Shown: positions 15,939 to 28,977 of the stretch, in pieces
Numbering within the stretch: position 1 is the first letter of the stretch
Layout: each line of letters starts with the position of its first letter
Source: Micromonospora sp. NBC_00389
Lineage (GTDB): Bacteria > Actinomycetota > Actinomycetes > Mycobacteriales > Micromonosporaceae
NCBI RefSeq assembly: GCF_036059255.1
Contig: NZ_CP107947.1
Coordinates: forward strand, 3,534,001 to 3,598,000
DNA length: 64,000 nt
Direction of reading: 5' to 3'
The notes under the pieces: model-generated
Told to the model about the DNA's origin: nothing
Databases searched by the model: none
The model's input: only the letters and a program-made list of their open reading frames with translations
Program-made: the position numbers and the translations under genes

Positions 15939-17621
15939 ATGACCCGTGTGGACGGAGCAGGCGAAAGCTACGTCGTCGGCGTCGACTTCGGCACCCTGTC
16001 CGGGCGAGCCCTGGTGGTCCGTGTCGGTGACGGCGCAGAGTTGGGGACCGCGGTGCACGAGTACCGCGACGGAGTCATCAGCGCGGCGCTTCCCGGAGGC
16101 CGGCCACTGCCGCCGGACTGGGCCCTGCAGAATCCGGACGACTACCGCGACGTGCTGCGGTACGCCGTACCGGCGGCCGTGTCCGCCGCCGGGGTCGACC
16201 CCGCCGCGATCGTCGGCATCGGCATCGACTTCACCGCCTGCACCGTGCTGCCGACGTTCGCCGACGGCACTCCGTTGTGCGAGGTGCCGGAGCTGCGCGA
16301 CCGCCCGCACTCCTGGGTCAAGCTGTGGAAGCACCACGCCGCCCAGCCGCACGCCGACCGGATCAACGCCCTGGCGCACGATCGTGCCGAGCCGTGGATC
16401 GGCCGGTACGGCGGCAAGATCTCCGCCGAGTGGCAGTTCGCCAAGGGCCTGCAGATCCTGGAAGAGGACCCCGAGGTCTACCACCGGGCCGAGCGTTTCA
16501 TCGAGGCCGCGGACTGGATCGTCTGGCAGCTCAGCGGCACCGAGACCCGGAACGTCTGTACGGCCGGTTACAAGGGGATCCGGCAGGATGGCCGGTACCC
16601 GTCGGCGGGTTTCCTGACCGCGCTCAACCCCGACTTCGCCGACTTCGTGGCCAAGTTGGACGGCCCACTGCTGCCCCTCGGCGCCCGGGCCGGCTCGCTC
16701 ACCGCCCGTGCCGCGGCCTGGACCGGCCTGCCGGAGGGGATCGCGGTGGCCGCCGGCAACGTCGACGCGCACGTCACGGCGGCCTCCGCGCAGGCCGTGG
16801 AGCCCGGTCGGCTCGTGGCGATCATGGGCACCTCGACCTGCCACGTGGTCAACGGCGCACACCTCGCCGAGGTGGCCGGGATGTGCGGCGTCGTCGACGG
16901 TGGCATCAGCCCCGGCGCATGGGGTTACGAGGCCGGGCAGAGCGGAGTCGGCGACATCTTCGGCTGGTTCGTCGAGCACGCCGCCCCGACCGGGTTCGAC
17001 TCGCACGAACGCCTCACGGAGTTGGCCGCCGGCCAGCCGGTCGGCGCGCACGGCCTGGTCGCGCTGGACTGGTGGAACGGCAACCGCTCGCTGCTGGTCA
17101 ACCACGACCTGAGCGGGATGATCGTCGGGATGACCCTGGCCACCCGGCCGCAGGACATCTACCGGGCGCTGTTGGAGTCCACGGCGTACGGCACGCGGAT
17201 GATCATCGAGGCGTTCGTCGAGGCCGGCGTGGCGGTGGACGACCTGGTGATCGCCGGCGGTCTCACCTCCAACGAACTGCTGATGCAGATCTACGCCGAC
17301 GTGACCAACCGGCCGCTGAGCATCATCGGCTCCGCGCAGGGGCCGGCGCTCGGGTCGGCGATCCATGCCGCCGTCGCCGCTGGCGAGTACCCCTCGATCC
17401 ACGAGGCGTCGCGGGCGATGGGCCGGGTGCACGAGGCCGTCCACCGGCCGGATCCCGATCGGGCACGGGCGTACGACGCCCTCTACGCCGAGTACCGGGC
17501 GTTGCACGACCACTTCGGTCGCGGTGGCAACGACGTCATGCTCCGCCTGCGGACGATCCGCAACGCCGCCCTCGGGACCGGTGTGGCCACGCACGAGACA
17601 GCGCTGGAGGTGGTGGCGTGA
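15939..17621 (+). CDS. araB: L-ribulokinase
   Basis: This 560-residue FGGY-family carbohydrate kinase should phosphorylate L-ribulose to L-ribulose 5-phosphate. The N-terminal phosphate-binding loop is VGVDFGTLSGRALV (~13-26). GIGIDFTACTVLP, the FGGY segment TAYGTRMIIEAF and the C-terminal nucleotide site (DDLVIAGGLTSNELLMQIYADV, then GSAQGPALGSAIHAA) match araB-type kinases in order and overall length. The ATG at 15939 is chosen over the GTG at 15927 because GGAGG sits 5 bases before it. It is first in an operon with araD, a sugar ABC transporter and araA, driven by the operator-overlapped promoter just upstream. Confidence 0.95.
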   Translation: MTRVDGAGESYVVGVDFGTLSGRALVVRVGDGAELGTAVHEYRDGVISAALPGGRPLPPDWALQNPDDYRDVLRYAVPAAVSAAGVDPAAIVGIGIDFTACTVLPTFADGTPLCEVPELRDRPHSWVKLWKHHAAQPHADRINALAHDRAEPWIGRYGGKISAEWQFAKGLQILEEDPEVYHRAERFIEAADWIVWQLSGTETRNVCTAGYKGIRQDGRYPSAGFLTALNPDFADFVAKLDGPLLPLGARAGSLTARAAAWTGLPEGIAVAAGNVDAHVTAASAQAVEPGRLVAIMGTSTCHVVNGAHLAEVAGMCGVVDGGISPGAWGYEAGQSGVGDIFGWFVEHAAPTGFDSHERLTELAAGQPVGAHGLVALDWWNGNRSLLVNHDLSGMIVGMTLATRPQDIYRALLESTAYGTRMIIEAFVEAGVAVDDLVIAGGLTSNELLMQIYADVTNRPLSIIGSAQGPALGSAIHAAVAAGEYPSIHEASRAMGRVHEAVHRPDPDRARAYDALYAEYRALHDHFGRGGNDVMLRLRTIRNAALGTGVATHETALEVVA

Positions 17622-18310
17622 ACGCCGAGGTGAGCCGACAGATCGGCGAACTGCGCGAGACGGTCGCCCGGCTGCACGCCGAACTGACCCGGTACCGCCT
17701 GGTGGCCTGGACGGCCGGCAACATCTCCGCGCGGGTTCCCGGTCTGGACCTCATGGTCATCAAGCCCAGCGGCGTCGGCTACGACGAACTCTCGGCGGAC
17801 ACCATGGTGGTCTGCGACCTCGATGGCGTCCTCGTCGAGGGCGACCTCGCCCCGTCCAGCGACACCGCCGCCCACGCCTACGTCTACCGGGCGATGCCGG
17901 AGGTCGGCGGGGTCGTCCACACGCACAGCAGCTACGCCACCGCCTGGGCGGCCCGGGGGGAGGCGATCCCCTGCCACCTGACCGCCCAGGCCGACGAGTT
18001 CGGCGGGGAGATCCCGGTCGGCCCGTTCGCCCTGATCGGTGGTGACGACATCGGCAAGGGCATCGTCGCCACGCTCGCCGGGCATCGCTCACCCGCGGTG
18101 CTCATGCGCAACCACGGCGTCTTCACCGTCGGTCGTGACGCCCGCGCGGCGGTCAAGGCCGCGGTCATGTGCGAGGACGTCGCCCGCACCGCGCACCTGG
18201 CTCGCGCACTCGGGCAGCCGGTGCCGATCGCGCAGGCCGACATCGACGCGCTCTACCACCGCTACCAGAACGTCTACGGCCAACAACCGCTCTCACCGGC
18301 GGGTTCCTGA
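17618..18310 (+). CDS. araD: L-ribulose-5-phosphate 4-epimerase
   Basis: This 230-residue class II aldolase/AraD-family enzyme converts L-ribulose 5-phosphate to D-xylulose 5-phosphate. The zinc ligands are in HTHSSYATAWA (His101, His103) and RNHGVF (His166). GNISAR and IKPSGVGYDEL are the phosphate-binding elements, and LAPSSDTAAH carries the expected acid. The GTG start overlaps the araB stop by 4 bases (GTGA), giving coupled translation. With araB and araA it completes the isomerase pathway into the pentose phosphate pool. Confidence 0.94.
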   Translation: MNAEVSRQIGELRETVARLHAELTRYRLVAWTAGNISARVPGLDLMVIKPSGVGYDELSADTMVVCDLDGVLVEGDLAPSSDTAAHAYVYRAMPEVGGVVHTHSSYATAWAARGEAIPCHLTAQADEFGGEIPVGPFALIGGDDIGKGIVATLAGHRSPAVLMRNHGVFTVGRDARAAVKAAVMCEDVARTAHLARALGQPVPIAQADIDALYHRYQNVYGQQPLSPAGS

Positions 18311-18440
18311 CCGACCACCGGCCACGCCCGGATCCGCCGGCCGGCACCACCGAGGTACCAGTACGCACCACCCGCGTACGCCGCTCTCCGCACGTCGGCG
18401 GTTGGCGCGGTCACCCACCACCCCGAGCCAAGGAGATCCG

Positions 18441-19439
18441 ATGCGAAAGATGCGAACGCCCTCCGCTCCGTGGCGCGCCGCGGCGGTCCTCGCCAGCGTG
18501 CTGCTCGTCGGCAGCGTGGCCGCCTGCGGCAACAGCGACACCGGCGGGGCAGCCGACGACGGAAAGATCACCCTGGGCTTCTCCCAGGTCGGTGCGGAGA
18601 GCGGCTGGCGTACCGCGAACACCACCTCCATCAAGGACTCCGCCGCCGCGGCCGGCATCGAGCTGAAGTTCGACGACGCTCAGCAGAAGCAGGAAAACCA
18701 GATCAAGGCGATCCGCAACTACATCCAGCAGAAGGTCGACGTGATCGCCTTCTCGCCGGTGGTGGAGTCGGGCTGGGACACCGTGCTCAAGGAGGCCAAG
18801 GACGCCGGCATCCCGGTGATCCTGACCGACCGCTCGGTCGACTCGGCCGACAAGTCCCTCTACAAGACCTTCATCGGCTCGGACTTCGTCAAGGAGGGCC
18901 GGCTCGCCGGGGAGTGGCTGGTCGAGCAGAAGAAGACCGCGTCCGGGCCGGTGAACATCGTCGAGTTGCAGGGCACCACCGGCGCGGCGCCGGCCAATGA
19001 CCGCAAGAAGGGCTTCGCCGAGGCGATCGCCGCCAACCCGAACCTGAAGGTCGTCGCCTCCCAGTCGGGCGACTTCACCCGGGCCGGCGGCAAGCAGGTC
19101 ATGGAGCAGTTCCTCAAGGCCAACCCGAAGATCGACGTGCTGTTCGCGCACAACGACGACATGGGCCTGGGCGCGCTGGAGGCGATCACCGCCGCCGGCA
19201 AGGTGCCCGGCAAGGACATCACCATCATCACGGTCGACGCCGTCAAGGACGGCATGCAGGCCCTCGCCGACGGCAAGTTCAACTTCATCGCGGAGTGCAG
19301 CCCACTGCTCGGCCCGCAGTTGATGGACCTGACGAAGAAGGTCCACGCGGGCGAGGAGGTGCCGGCTCGGATCGAGACCGAGGAGACCACCTTCACCTCT
19401 GAGCAGGCCAAGGAGGCACTGCCCAACCGCAAGTACTGA
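18441..19439 (+). CDS. ytfQ: Sugar ABC transporter substrate-binding lipoprotein, YtfQ-like
   Basis: This 332-residue periplasmic-binding-protein family member has a lipoprotein signal ending SVAACG, so it should be anchored outside the membrane. The type I sugar-binding fold shows ITLGFSQVGAESGWRTAN, IAFSPVVESGWDTVLKEAKDAGIPVILTDRSV and FAHNDDMGLGALEAI. These resemble E. coli YtfQ, which binds galactofuranose. Being inside araB-araD-araA, this one more likely binds an arabinose form. AAGGAGATCC precedes the ATG. A GC-rich hairpin follows the stop, before the ATPase gene. Confidence 0.88.
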   Translation: MRKMRTPSAPWRAAAVLASVLLVGSVAACGNSDTGGAADDGKITLGFSQVGAESGWRTANTTSIKDSAAAAGIELKFDDAQQKQENQIKAIRNYIQQKVDVIAFSPVVESGWDTVLKEAKDAGIPVILTDRSVDSADKSLYKTFIGSDFVKEGRLAGEWLVEQKKTASGPVNIVELQGTTGAAPANDRKKGFAEAIAANPNLKVVASQSGDFTRAGGKQVMEQFLKANPKIDVLFAHNDDMGLGALEAITAAGKVPGKDITIITVDAVKDGMQALADGKFNFIAECSPLLGPQLMDLTKKVHAGEEVPARIETEETTFTSEQAKEALPNRKY

Positions 19440-19447
19440 TCGACGCC

Positions 19448-19475
19448 GGGGTCGCCGCGCTCGCGTGGCGGCCCC
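19448..19475. other. Hairpin between binding-protein and ATPase genes
   Basis: GGGGTCGCCGCGC can pair with GCGTGGCGGCCCC through a GC-rich stem with a few G-U pairs and a tiny loop. It lies 8 bases after the YtfQ-like stop, inside the operon, where it may stabilise the upstream mRNA or reduce transcription of later genes. Confidence 0.5.
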
Positions 19476-19526
19476 GCCTCGTCGCCAGGGCACGTCCACG
19501 TCGACAACCAGAAGAGGTCTGATGGG

Positions 19527-21064
<1,538 letters not shown>

Positions 21065-21068
<4 letters not shown>

Positions 21069-22135
21069 ACGACACCATGGGCCGCTACCGGGCGCTGACC
21101 GCTCACCGGCTGTTCTGGCCCGCCGCCGTGCTGGTCGTCATGCTGGCCGCGAACACGATCTACCGGCCCGGGTTCCTGTCCATCGAGGTCACCGACGGGC
21201 ACCTGTACGGCACGCCGATCGACATCCTGCGGCTGAGCGCGCCGCTGATCCTCGTGGCGCTGGGCATGACCGTGGTCATCTCGACCGGCGGCATCGACCT
21301 GTCGGTCGGCTCGCTGTGCGCGATCAGTGGCGCGATCGCCTGCATGTACATCAGCCAACAGCCCGACCAGAACAGCCTTCCCGTGGTGCTGACCGCGCTC
21401 GCGATGGCGCTCGGGGTCTCGCTCGTGCTCGGCGCCTGGAACGGGGTGCTGGTCGCGGTGATCGGTATCCAGCCGATCATCGCCACGCTGATCCTGATGG
21501 TGGCCGGCCGAGGGCTCGCGCAGCTGATCACCGAGGGCCAGATCATCACCATCAACTCCGGCCCGTACCGGGCGATCGGGCTGGGCCACGTGCTGACCCT
21601 GCCACTGGCCATCCTCATCGCGCTGGCGGCGGCCCTGCTCGTCGGCGCGTTCACGCGCCGCACCGCGCTCGGCATGATCATCGAGTCGGTGGGCGGTAAC
21701 GCCGAGGCCAGCCGGCTGGCCGGCATCCGCTCCGGCCGGGTCATCTTTCTCGCGTACGTGCTCAGCGCCGGCTGCGCCGCGATCGCCGGTTTCATGATGA
21801 CGGCCAACGTCTCCAGCGCCGACGGCAACGCCGCCGGCCTCTGGGTGGAGCTCGACGCCATTCTCGCGGTCGTCATCGGCGGCACGTCCCTCGCGGGCGG
21901 CCGGTTCTTCCTCAGCGGCACGATCCTGGGCGCGCTGATCATCCAGACCCTGACCACCACGGTGTACGCCATGAACATCTCGCCGCAGACCGCGCTGTTG
22001 TTCAAAGCGGTCGTCGTCATCGCCGTCTGCCTCATCCAGGCCCCGGCCTTCCGGGCCCGCTTTACCCGCCGAAGGAGCGGCGCCCCGCCGCGCGGCGCCG
22101 TTGCCGACAAGCCGAAGGAGCAGGTGCCGGCATGA
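21065..22135 (+). CDS. ytfT: Sugar ABC transporter permease, YtfT-like
   Basis: This 356-residue CUT2 permease has 8-10 membrane segments. [24 protein letters not shown] is the family fingerprint, followed by GIQPIIATLILMVAGRG and a late VIGGTSLAGGRFFLSGTILGALIIQTL. A basic cytoplasmic tail (FTRRRSGAPPRG) ends it. It begins at an ATGA overlap with the ATPase and overlaps the second permease the same way, so the three are translationally coupled. It should pair with the next gene as a heterodimeric channel. Confidence 0.92.
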
Positions 22136-23121
22136 CCACTGGATCGCTCACCGCCCGTCGGCCCCGGATCCGGCTGCCGCGGCGGCAGGTACCCGTTCTG
22201 GCCACGCTCGCCCTGCTCCTGGTGATGTACGGCATCGGCGTGTCCCAGTACCAGGCGTTCTCCAACGTGCAGGTCATCTTCAACGTCTTCATCGACAACG
22301 GCTTCCTGCTCGTCGTCGCGGTGGGGATGACCTTCGTGATCCTCACCGGCGGCATCGACCTGTCGGTCGGGTCCGTCGTCGCCATGACGGCCATGGTGTC
22401 GGCCTCGCTGCTCCAGCAGGGCCTACCGGCGGCGCTCGTGCTCGTCATCGCGCTGCTGATCGGGCCGACGCTCGGCCTGCTGATGGGCTGCGCCATCCAC
22501 TTCTTCGACATCCAGCCGTTCATCGTCACGCTCGCCGGGATGTTCTTCGCCCGGGGCATGTGCACGTTCATCTCCGGGTCGTCCATCCCGATCACCGACG
22601 GGTTCTGGACCAGGATGTCGCAGGAGCGGGTCGGCGATCCCCGGGGCAACTTCGTCTCGATCAGCGTGCTCATCGCCTTCGCCGTGGTCGCCGTCGCCGC
22701 TTACACGCTGGCCTACACCCGGCTGGGGCGCAACGTGTACGCCATCGGCGGTAACCCGCAGTCGGCGCTGCTGATGGGCCTGCCGGTGGGGCGTACCCGG
22801 ATCGCCGTCTACACGATCAGTGGTCTCTGCTCCGCCATCGGCGGGATCCTGCTGTCGTTCTACACCCTCTCCGGTGCGCCCCTGATCGCCGTCGGCATGG
22901 AGTTGGACGTCATCGCCGCGGTCGTGATCGGCGGCACCGTGCTCACCGGTGGCTCGGGATACGTCCTCGGCACCGTGCTCGGCGTGCTGGTCCTGGGCGT
23001 GATCCAGACGCTCATCACCTTCGACGGGAGCCTCAACTCCTGGTGGACCAAGATCGTGATCGGGGGTCTGCTCTTCGCGTTCATCCTCCTTCAGCGCCTC
23101 ATCGGAATCCGTTACAAGTGA
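22132..23121 (+). CDS. yjfF: Sugar ABC transporter permease, YjfF-like
   Basis: The 329-residue CUT2 permease has the fingerprint [24 protein letters not shown], then [39 protein letters not shown] and [31 protein letters not shown]. Two different permeases in one operon is the YtfT/YjfF arrangement. Start and stop are tightly packed: a 4-base overlap upstream and 26 bases to araA downstream. Confidence 0.92.
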   Translation: MTTGSLTARRPRIRLPRRQVPVLATLALLLVMYGIGVSQYQAFSNVQVIFNVFIDNGFLLVVAVGMTFVILTGGIDLSVGSVVAMTAMVSASLLQQGLPAALVLVIALLIGPTLGLLMGCAIHFFDIQPFIVTLAGMFFARGMCTFISGSSIPITDGFWTRMSQERVGDPRGNFVSISVLIAFAVVAVAAYTLAYTRLGRNVYAIGGNPQSALLMGLPVGRTRIAVYTISGLCSAIGGILLSFYTLSGAPLIAVGMELDVIAAVVIGGTVLTGGSGYVLGTVLGVLVLGVIQTLITFDGSLNSWWTKIVIGGLLFAFILLQRLIGIRYK

Positions 23122-23147
23122 CCGCCCCTCTCGCGGAAGGCAACCCC

Positions 23148-24650
23148 ATGGCACCACGCACCGAACCCGAGATCTGGTTCCTCACCGGCAGCCAGGGCAT
23201 GTACGGCGAGGAGACGCTCCGGCAGGTGGCCGAGCAGTCCCGTCTGATCGCGGCCGTGCTCGACGACTCGCCGCAGATTCCCGCCCGGGTGGTCTGGAAG
23301 CCGGTCCTGACCAACAGCGGTGACATTCTGCGGGTCTGCCGCGATGCCGCCGCCCAGGGCGCGATCGGGGTCATCGCGTGGATGCACACCTTCTCCCCGG
23401 CGAAGATGTGGATCGCCGGCCTGGACGCGCTGCAGACGCCGCTGCTGCATCTGCACACCCAGGCCAACGTCCTGCTGCCGTGGGACGAGATCGACATGGA
23501 CTTCATGAACCTGAACCAGGCCGCCCACGGCGACCGGGAGTTCGGGTACATCCAGACCCGCCTCGGTGTGGCCCGCAAGACCGTCGCGGGCCATGTCAGC
23601 GACCCGCGGGTGACGAGCCGCGTCGGGGCCTGGGCCCGGGCGGCAGTCGGCTGGTCGGCGATGCGGTCGTTGCGCCTGGCCCGCTTCGGCGACAACATGC
23701 GCGACGTCGCGGTGACCGAGGGCGACAAGGTCGAGGCGGAGCTGCGCTTCGGGGTCTCGGTCAACACCTACGGCGTCAACGACCTGGTCCAGGTGGTCGA
23801 CGAGGTCGCCGACACCCAGGTGGACGACCTGGTCAAGGAGTACGACGACAGCTACCGCATCGTCCCCGAGCTGCGTCCCGGCGGTGAGCGGCACGACTCG
23901 CTGCGGTACGCCGCCCGCCTGGAGATTGGCATGCGCGCCTTCCTCGACGAGGGCGGGTTCCGGGCGTTCACCACCAACTTCGAGGATCTCGGCGGCCTGC
24001 GTCAGTTGCCCGGCATCGCCGTGCAGCGGCTGATGGCGGACGGCTACGGCTTCGGCGGCGAGGGCGACTGGAAGACCTCCGTCCTGGTCCACACCCTCAA
24101 GGCAATGTCGGTCGGCCTGGGCGGCGGCACGTCGTTCATGGAGGACTACACCTACGACCTCACCCCGGGCGAGGAGTTGGTGCTCGGTGCCCACATGCTC
24201 GAGGTCTGCCCGACGATCGCGGCGGGCGTGCCCGACGTGGAGATCCACGCGCTGAACATCGGCGGACGGGAGGATCCGGTCCGGCTCGTGTTCGACGCCG
24301 CACCCGGTCCGGCGGTGGTGCTCGGGCTGGCCGACATGGGGGATCGCTTCCGGCTGGTGGCCAACGAGATCGACGTGGTGTCTCCGCCGCAGCCGTTGCG
24401 GCGGCTGCCGGTGGCCCGGGCCGTCTGGCGTCCACGACCGCACCTGCCCGGGTCGGCCGAGGCGTGGATCACCGCCGGCGCGCCGCACCACACGGTGCTG
24501 TCGCAGGCGGTGGGCGTGGAGGAGTTGCACGACCTGGCCGAGATGAGCCGGACCGAACTCGTGGTCATCGACGCCGACACCGAGCCCCGCCGTTTCGCCA
24601 ACGAGATCCGCTGGAACCAGGCGTACTACCGGCTGGCCCGCGGCTTCTGA
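23148..24650 (+). CDS. araA: L-arabinose isomerase
   Basis: At 500 residues this has the usual AraA length. It isomerises L-arabinose to L-ribulose with a divalent metal. Recognisable blocks are [53 protein letters not shown] and [18 protein letters not shown]. The metal-binding residues fall in [20 protein letters not shown], and the downstream His residues of GAHMLEVCP and [11 protein letters not shown]. The ATG at 23148 is preceded by GGAAGG; a GTG at 23118 in the same frame is less likely. It is the last gene of the operon, a less common position than next to araB and araD. Confidence 0.95.
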   Translation: MAPRTEPEIWFLTGSQGMYGEETLRQVAEQSRLIAAVLDDSPQIPARVVWKPVLTNSGDILRVCRDAAAQGAIGVIAWMHTFSPAKMWIAGLDALQTPLLHLHTQANVLLPWDEIDMDFMNLNQAAHGDREFGYIQTRLGVARKTVAGHVSDPRVTSRVGAWARAAVGWSAMRSLRLARFGDNMRDVAVTEGDKVEAELRFGVSVNTYGVNDLVQVVDEVADTQVDDLVKEYDDSYRIVPELRPGGERHDSLRYAARLEIGMRAFLDEGGFRAFTTNFEDLGGLRQLPGIAVQRLMADGYGFGGEGDWKTSVLVHTLKAMSVGLGGGTSFMEDYTYDLTPGEELVLGAHMLEVCPTIAAGVPDVEIHALNIGGREDPVRLVFDAAPGPAVVLGLADMGDRFRLVANEIDVVSPPQPLRRLPVARAVWRPRPHLPGSAEAWITAGAPHHTVLSQAVGVEELHDLAEMSRTELVVIDADTEPRRFANEIRWNQAYYRLARGF

Positions 24651-24992
24651 CCTCGCGGCCCGCGCAGCCATGACGGATGGCCCGTCCCTGCCTTCGCCGG
24701 GCGGGTAGGGATCGGGCCACCCCGCGCCGGCGACGGAATGCCCTCCCGGCGGAAGGAGTCCGAGCTGCCATGCCGTACCACGAGAACGTCGCCGCCCGAG
24801 TCCCGCATGCTCCGCCGTCCCGGCTCGGCCGCGCCGGGTCGACGAGGGCTGTTGGCGTAGGCTGTCGGCAATCAGCGCTGGTCACCAGGGATTCAGCACC
24901 GGTTCGGTGGGTGAGCCGGAGGATCGGGGCCCGGGCCGCCCCGGTCGACGTCGGCGGGCCGCAGCTTCGACGTCGTGGGCGGGGGGAGTGAC
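24651..24992. other. 342-base intergenic region between araA and the LacI regulator
   Basis: It holds the araA terminator (24678-24719) and, further on, the promoter region of the regulator gene. CAGCGCTG (24873-24880) carries the AGCGCT core of LacI-type operators and may be an autoregulatory site, but its flanks do not match the two strong operators. No convincing gene is visible; frames open here look like noise. Confidence 0.55.
24678..24719. terminator. Imperfect terminator hairpin after araA
   Basis: TGGCCCG-TCCCT pairs with AGGGA-T-CGGGCCA, leaving a one-base bulge and a loop containing TTCGCCGG. It lies 28 bases past the araA stop. Confidence 0.65.
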
Positions 24993-26003
24993 ATGGCCGT
25001 GCACGGTCCGGCGATGACGGACGTCGCTCGTCTGGCCGGTGTCTCCCACCAGACAGTGTCGCGGGTGCTCAACGGGCACCCCAACGTGCGTGAGCAGACC
25101 CGGCTGCGGGTGCGGGCGGCGATCGCCGAGCTCGGTTACCGGCCCAACGGCGCGGCGCGTGCGTTGGTGACCGGCCGGTCGCAGGTCATCGGCGTGGTCG
25201 CGCAGAACACGACGTTGTACGGTCCGGCGTCGTTGCTGGCCGCGTTGGAGCAGACCGCCGCGGAAGAGGGTTTCGCGGTCAGTGTGGGCAGTGTGCGGGA
25301 CCTGGACCACCGTTCCATCTCGGCTGCGGTGGAGCGGCACCTGTCGCACCGGGTCGCTGGCATCGTCGTCATCGCACCGGTCGAGTCGGCCGGTGAGGCT
25401 CTGGAACGTCTGCCCAAGGACGTCCCGTTGGTCACCGTCGACGGTGATCCGCGCAGGCCGGTGCCGTTGGTGACGGTCGACCAGGCGGCTGGTGCCCGGG
25501 CGGCGACCCAGCACCTGCTCGATGCCGGGCACCGCACGGTCTGGCACGTGTCGGGGCCGTCCGACTGGTTCGACAGCGTCGGTCGGATCGAGGGCTGGCG
25601 GGAGGCATTGGCGGCAGCAGGGGCGGAGCTCCCACCGCTGATGCCGGGGGACTGGTCCGCGGCCTCGGGATACCGGTGCGGGCAGATGTTGGCGCGGATG
25701 CCGGAGGTCACCGCGATCTTCACCGCCAACGACCATCTCGCGCTGGGCGTGCTGCGGGCGTTGCACGAGTTCGGTCGGCGTGTGCCGGACGAGATCAGCG
25801 TGGTCGGCTTCGACGACGTGCCGGAGGCGGCGTACTTCATCCCGCCGCTGACCACCGTCCGGCCGGACTTCGACGCGGTGGCTCGGGCGAGTCTTCAGCT
25901 GTTGCTGACCCAGATCGAGACGGGCACCGGAGGGGCGCTGCGGCAGACCATCGCCCCGACCCTGGTCGCCCGCGACAGCGTCGCCGCGCCGCCCCGCCGC
26001 TGA
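24993..26003 (+). CDS. LacI-family transcriptional regulator of the arabinose regulon
   Basis: The 336-residue protein has an N-terminal HTH (TDVARLAGVSHQTVSRVLNGHPNV, ~9-32), a hinge with YRPNGAARALVTGR, and a type I sugar-binding core (IGVVAQNT, VAGIVVIAP, VTVDQAAGARAATQHLLDAGHRTVWHVSGP, FTANDHLALGVLRAL, VVGFDDVPEAAYF). GGGGGGAG 5 bases before the ATG at 24993 decides the start over the in-frame GTG at 24975. It sits between two sugar operons whose promoters carry matching LacI-type operators, so it most likely represses both and is released by arabinose or a derivative. The inducer is inferred. Confidence 0.9.
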   Translation: MAVHGPAMTDVARLAGVSHQTVSRVLNGHPNVREQTRLRVRAAIAELGYRPNGAARALVTGRSQVIGVVAQNTTLYGPASLLAALEQTAAEEGFAVSVGSVRDLDHRSISAAVERHLSHRVAGIVVIAPVESAGEALERLPKDVPLVTVDGDPRRPVPLVTVDQAAGARAATQHLLDAGHRTVWHVSGPSDWFDSVGRIEGWREALAAAGAELPPLMPGDWSAASGYRCGQMLARMPEVTAIFTANDHLALGVLRALHEFGRRVPDEISVVGFDDVPEAAYFIPPLTTVRPDFDAVARASLQLLLTQIETGTGGALRQTIAPTLVARDSVAAPPRR

Positions 26004-26017
26004 CGGCTCCCGCTCCT

Positions 26018-26040
26018 GCCGCCCAGCCCCGCCGGGCGGC
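26018..26040. terminator. Hairpin after the LacI-family gene
   Basis: GCCGCCC and GGGCGGC pair perfectly around a 9-base loop, 14 bases past the stop. A second small stem (GCGAGCG/CGCTCGC, 26063-26080) follows. Confidence 0.45.
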
Positions 26041-26129
26041 TCCGGTCCGGAGTGGAGGGAGCGCGAGCGGCCTCGCTCGCCGGGTGGCTTCCGTTACGAG
26101 ACTGTGGCGCCGGGATTTCCGAGAAGGTG

Positions 26130-26158
26130 TTGACGTGTGCTGTGTGAGCGCTAACACT
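26130..26158 (+). promoter_or_regulatory. Promoter of the ChvE-GguAB-like operon with LacI-type operator
   Basis: TTGACG (26130-26135) is followed after 16 bases by TAACAC (26152-26157). TGTGAGCGCTAACACT (26143-26158) overlaps the -10 box. Centred on AGCGCT, flanking GTGT and ACAC give a near-perfect dyad. The same layout occurs at araB (15884-15913). Confidence 0.82.
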
Positions 26159-26216
26159 ACCCGAAAGGTGACAGCTTGCCCCGGCGGTCGGCGGGGAGTC
26201 CGGAGAGGAGAAACCC

Positions 26217-27359
26217 GTGCGCAGGAAATTCCTGGCTGCTCTCGGCGGCGCGGTGTTGGCGCTGAGCCTGGCGGCGTGCAGTGGCGAGGGTGCTGGCAGC
26301 GGCGGTGACACCAGCGAAGAGAAGCCCGGCGACCTGACCATCGGTGTCTCGATGCCGACCCAGACCTCGGAGCGGTGGATCGCCGACGGCAAAGCGGTGA
26401 AGGAGAAGCTGGAGGCGAAGGGCTACAAGGTCGACCTCCAGTACGCGGGCGACGACATCCCGACCCAGTCGCAGCAGGTCGACCAGATGATCACCCAGGG
26501 CGCGGACGTCCTGGTCATCGCGGCGATCGATGGCACGGCGCTCAGCGGCCAGTTGCAGGCCGCCGCCGACGCGAAGATCCCGGTCATCGCCTACGACCGG
26601 TTGATCCGCGGCAGCAAGAACGTCGACTTCTACGTCAGCTTCGACAACTACAAGGTCGGCGTCGCCCAGGGCACCGGTCTGCTGGTCGGTCTCGGTCTGC
26701 TGAACAAGGACGGCTCGAAGGGCACGGCGAAGGGACCGTTCAACATCGAACTCTTCGCCGGGTCGCTGGATGACAACAACACCCAGTACTTCTTCGGCGG
26801 TGCCATGGACACGCTGAAGCCGTTCATCGACGCCGGCACCCTGAAGGTGAAGTCGCGCCAGACCACCGCCGAGCAGGTGGCGACCCTGCGGTGGCAGCAG
26901 GAGACCGCGCAGAAGCGGATGGAGGACCTGCTCACCTCCAGCTACAACGACGGCTCGCGGGTCGACGGCGTCCTGTCGCCGTACGACGGCATCTCCCGGG
27001 GCATCATCACCGCCCTGCAGAACGCCGGCTACGGCAAGGCGGGTAAGAAGCTCCCGGCGGTGACCGGCCAGGACGCCGAGATCGCCTCGATCAAGCTGAT
27101 CAACGACGGCGTGCAGACCTGCACCGTCTTCAAGGACACCCGTCTGCTGGCCGAGCAGGCCGTGAACGCTTCCGAGGCGTTCCTGCAGGACAAGCAGCCG
27201 CAGGCCAACGACACGCAGACGTACAACAACGGCGTGAAGGTCGTGCCGTCGTACCTGCTGCCGATCGCGACCGTCTACAAGGACGACATCAAGACCGCGC
27301 TCATCGACTCGGGCTACTGGACGGCCGAAGAGGTCGCCGCCGGTCAGGCCAAGAACTGA
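26217..27359 (+). CDS. chvE: Sugar-binding lipoprotein, ChvE-like
   Basis: The 380-residue protein has a signal peptide with lipobox LSLAACS and then a type I binding fold: IGVSMPTQTSERWIADG, VDLQYAGDDIPTQSQQVDQMITQGADVLVIAAIDG, IPVIAYDRLI, LSPYDGISRGIITALQ and AVTGQDAEIASIKLI. These match ChvE/multiple-monosaccharide-binding proteins, which bind galactose, arabinose or xylose. A GTG start follows GGAGAGGAG. Its promoter carries the arabinose-type operator. A 31-base hairpin separates it from the ATPase gene. Confidence 0.9.
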   Translation: MRRKFLAALGGAVLALSLAACSGEGAGSGGDTSEEKPGDLTIGVSMPTQTSERWIADGKAVKEKLEAKGYKVDLQYAGDDIPTQSQQVDQMITQGADVLVIAAIDGTALSGQLQAAADAKIPVIAYDRLIRGSKNVDFYVSFDNYKVGVAQGTGLLVGLGLLNKDGSKGTAKGPFNIELFAGSLDDNNTQYFFGGAMDTLKPFIDAGTLKVKSRQTTAEQVATLRWQQETAQKRMEDLLTSSYNDGSRVDGVLSPYDGISRGIITALQNAGYGKAGKKLPAVTGQDAEIASIKLINDGVQTCTVFKDTRLLAEQAVNASEAFLQDKQPQANDTQTYNNGVKVVPSYLLPIATVYKDDIKTALIDSGYWTAEEVAAGQAKN

Positions 27360-27365
27360 CCGTCC

Positions 27366-27396
27366 GCCGGGCTCGGCGGCCACCGCCGAGCCCGGC
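27366..27396. other. Hairpin between ChvE-like and ATPase genes
   Basis: GCCGGGCTCGGCG and CGCCGAGCCCGGC pair perfectly around GCCAC, beginning 7 bases past the stop codon. As an intra-operon stem-loop it may protect the binding-protein mRNA or partly terminate. Confidence 0.7.
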
Positions 27397-27438
27397 GCCA
27401 CGGAGTACCGCGTCCGTACCTGACAGAGGACAGTGAGC

Positions 27439-28973
<1,535 letters not shown>

Positions 28974-28977
<4 letters not shown>

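Noticed and set aside
18361..18379. Small hairpin GTACGC/GCGTAC between araD and the YtfQ-like gene
   Set aside because: A six-pair stem with a 7-base loop is short and expected by chance at this base composition. It was not called as a terminator.
24677..24991. A 104-codon frame in the araA-regulator gap
   Set aside because: It covers the araA terminator and the regulator promoter, and its sequence is Arg-rich without a recognisable domain.
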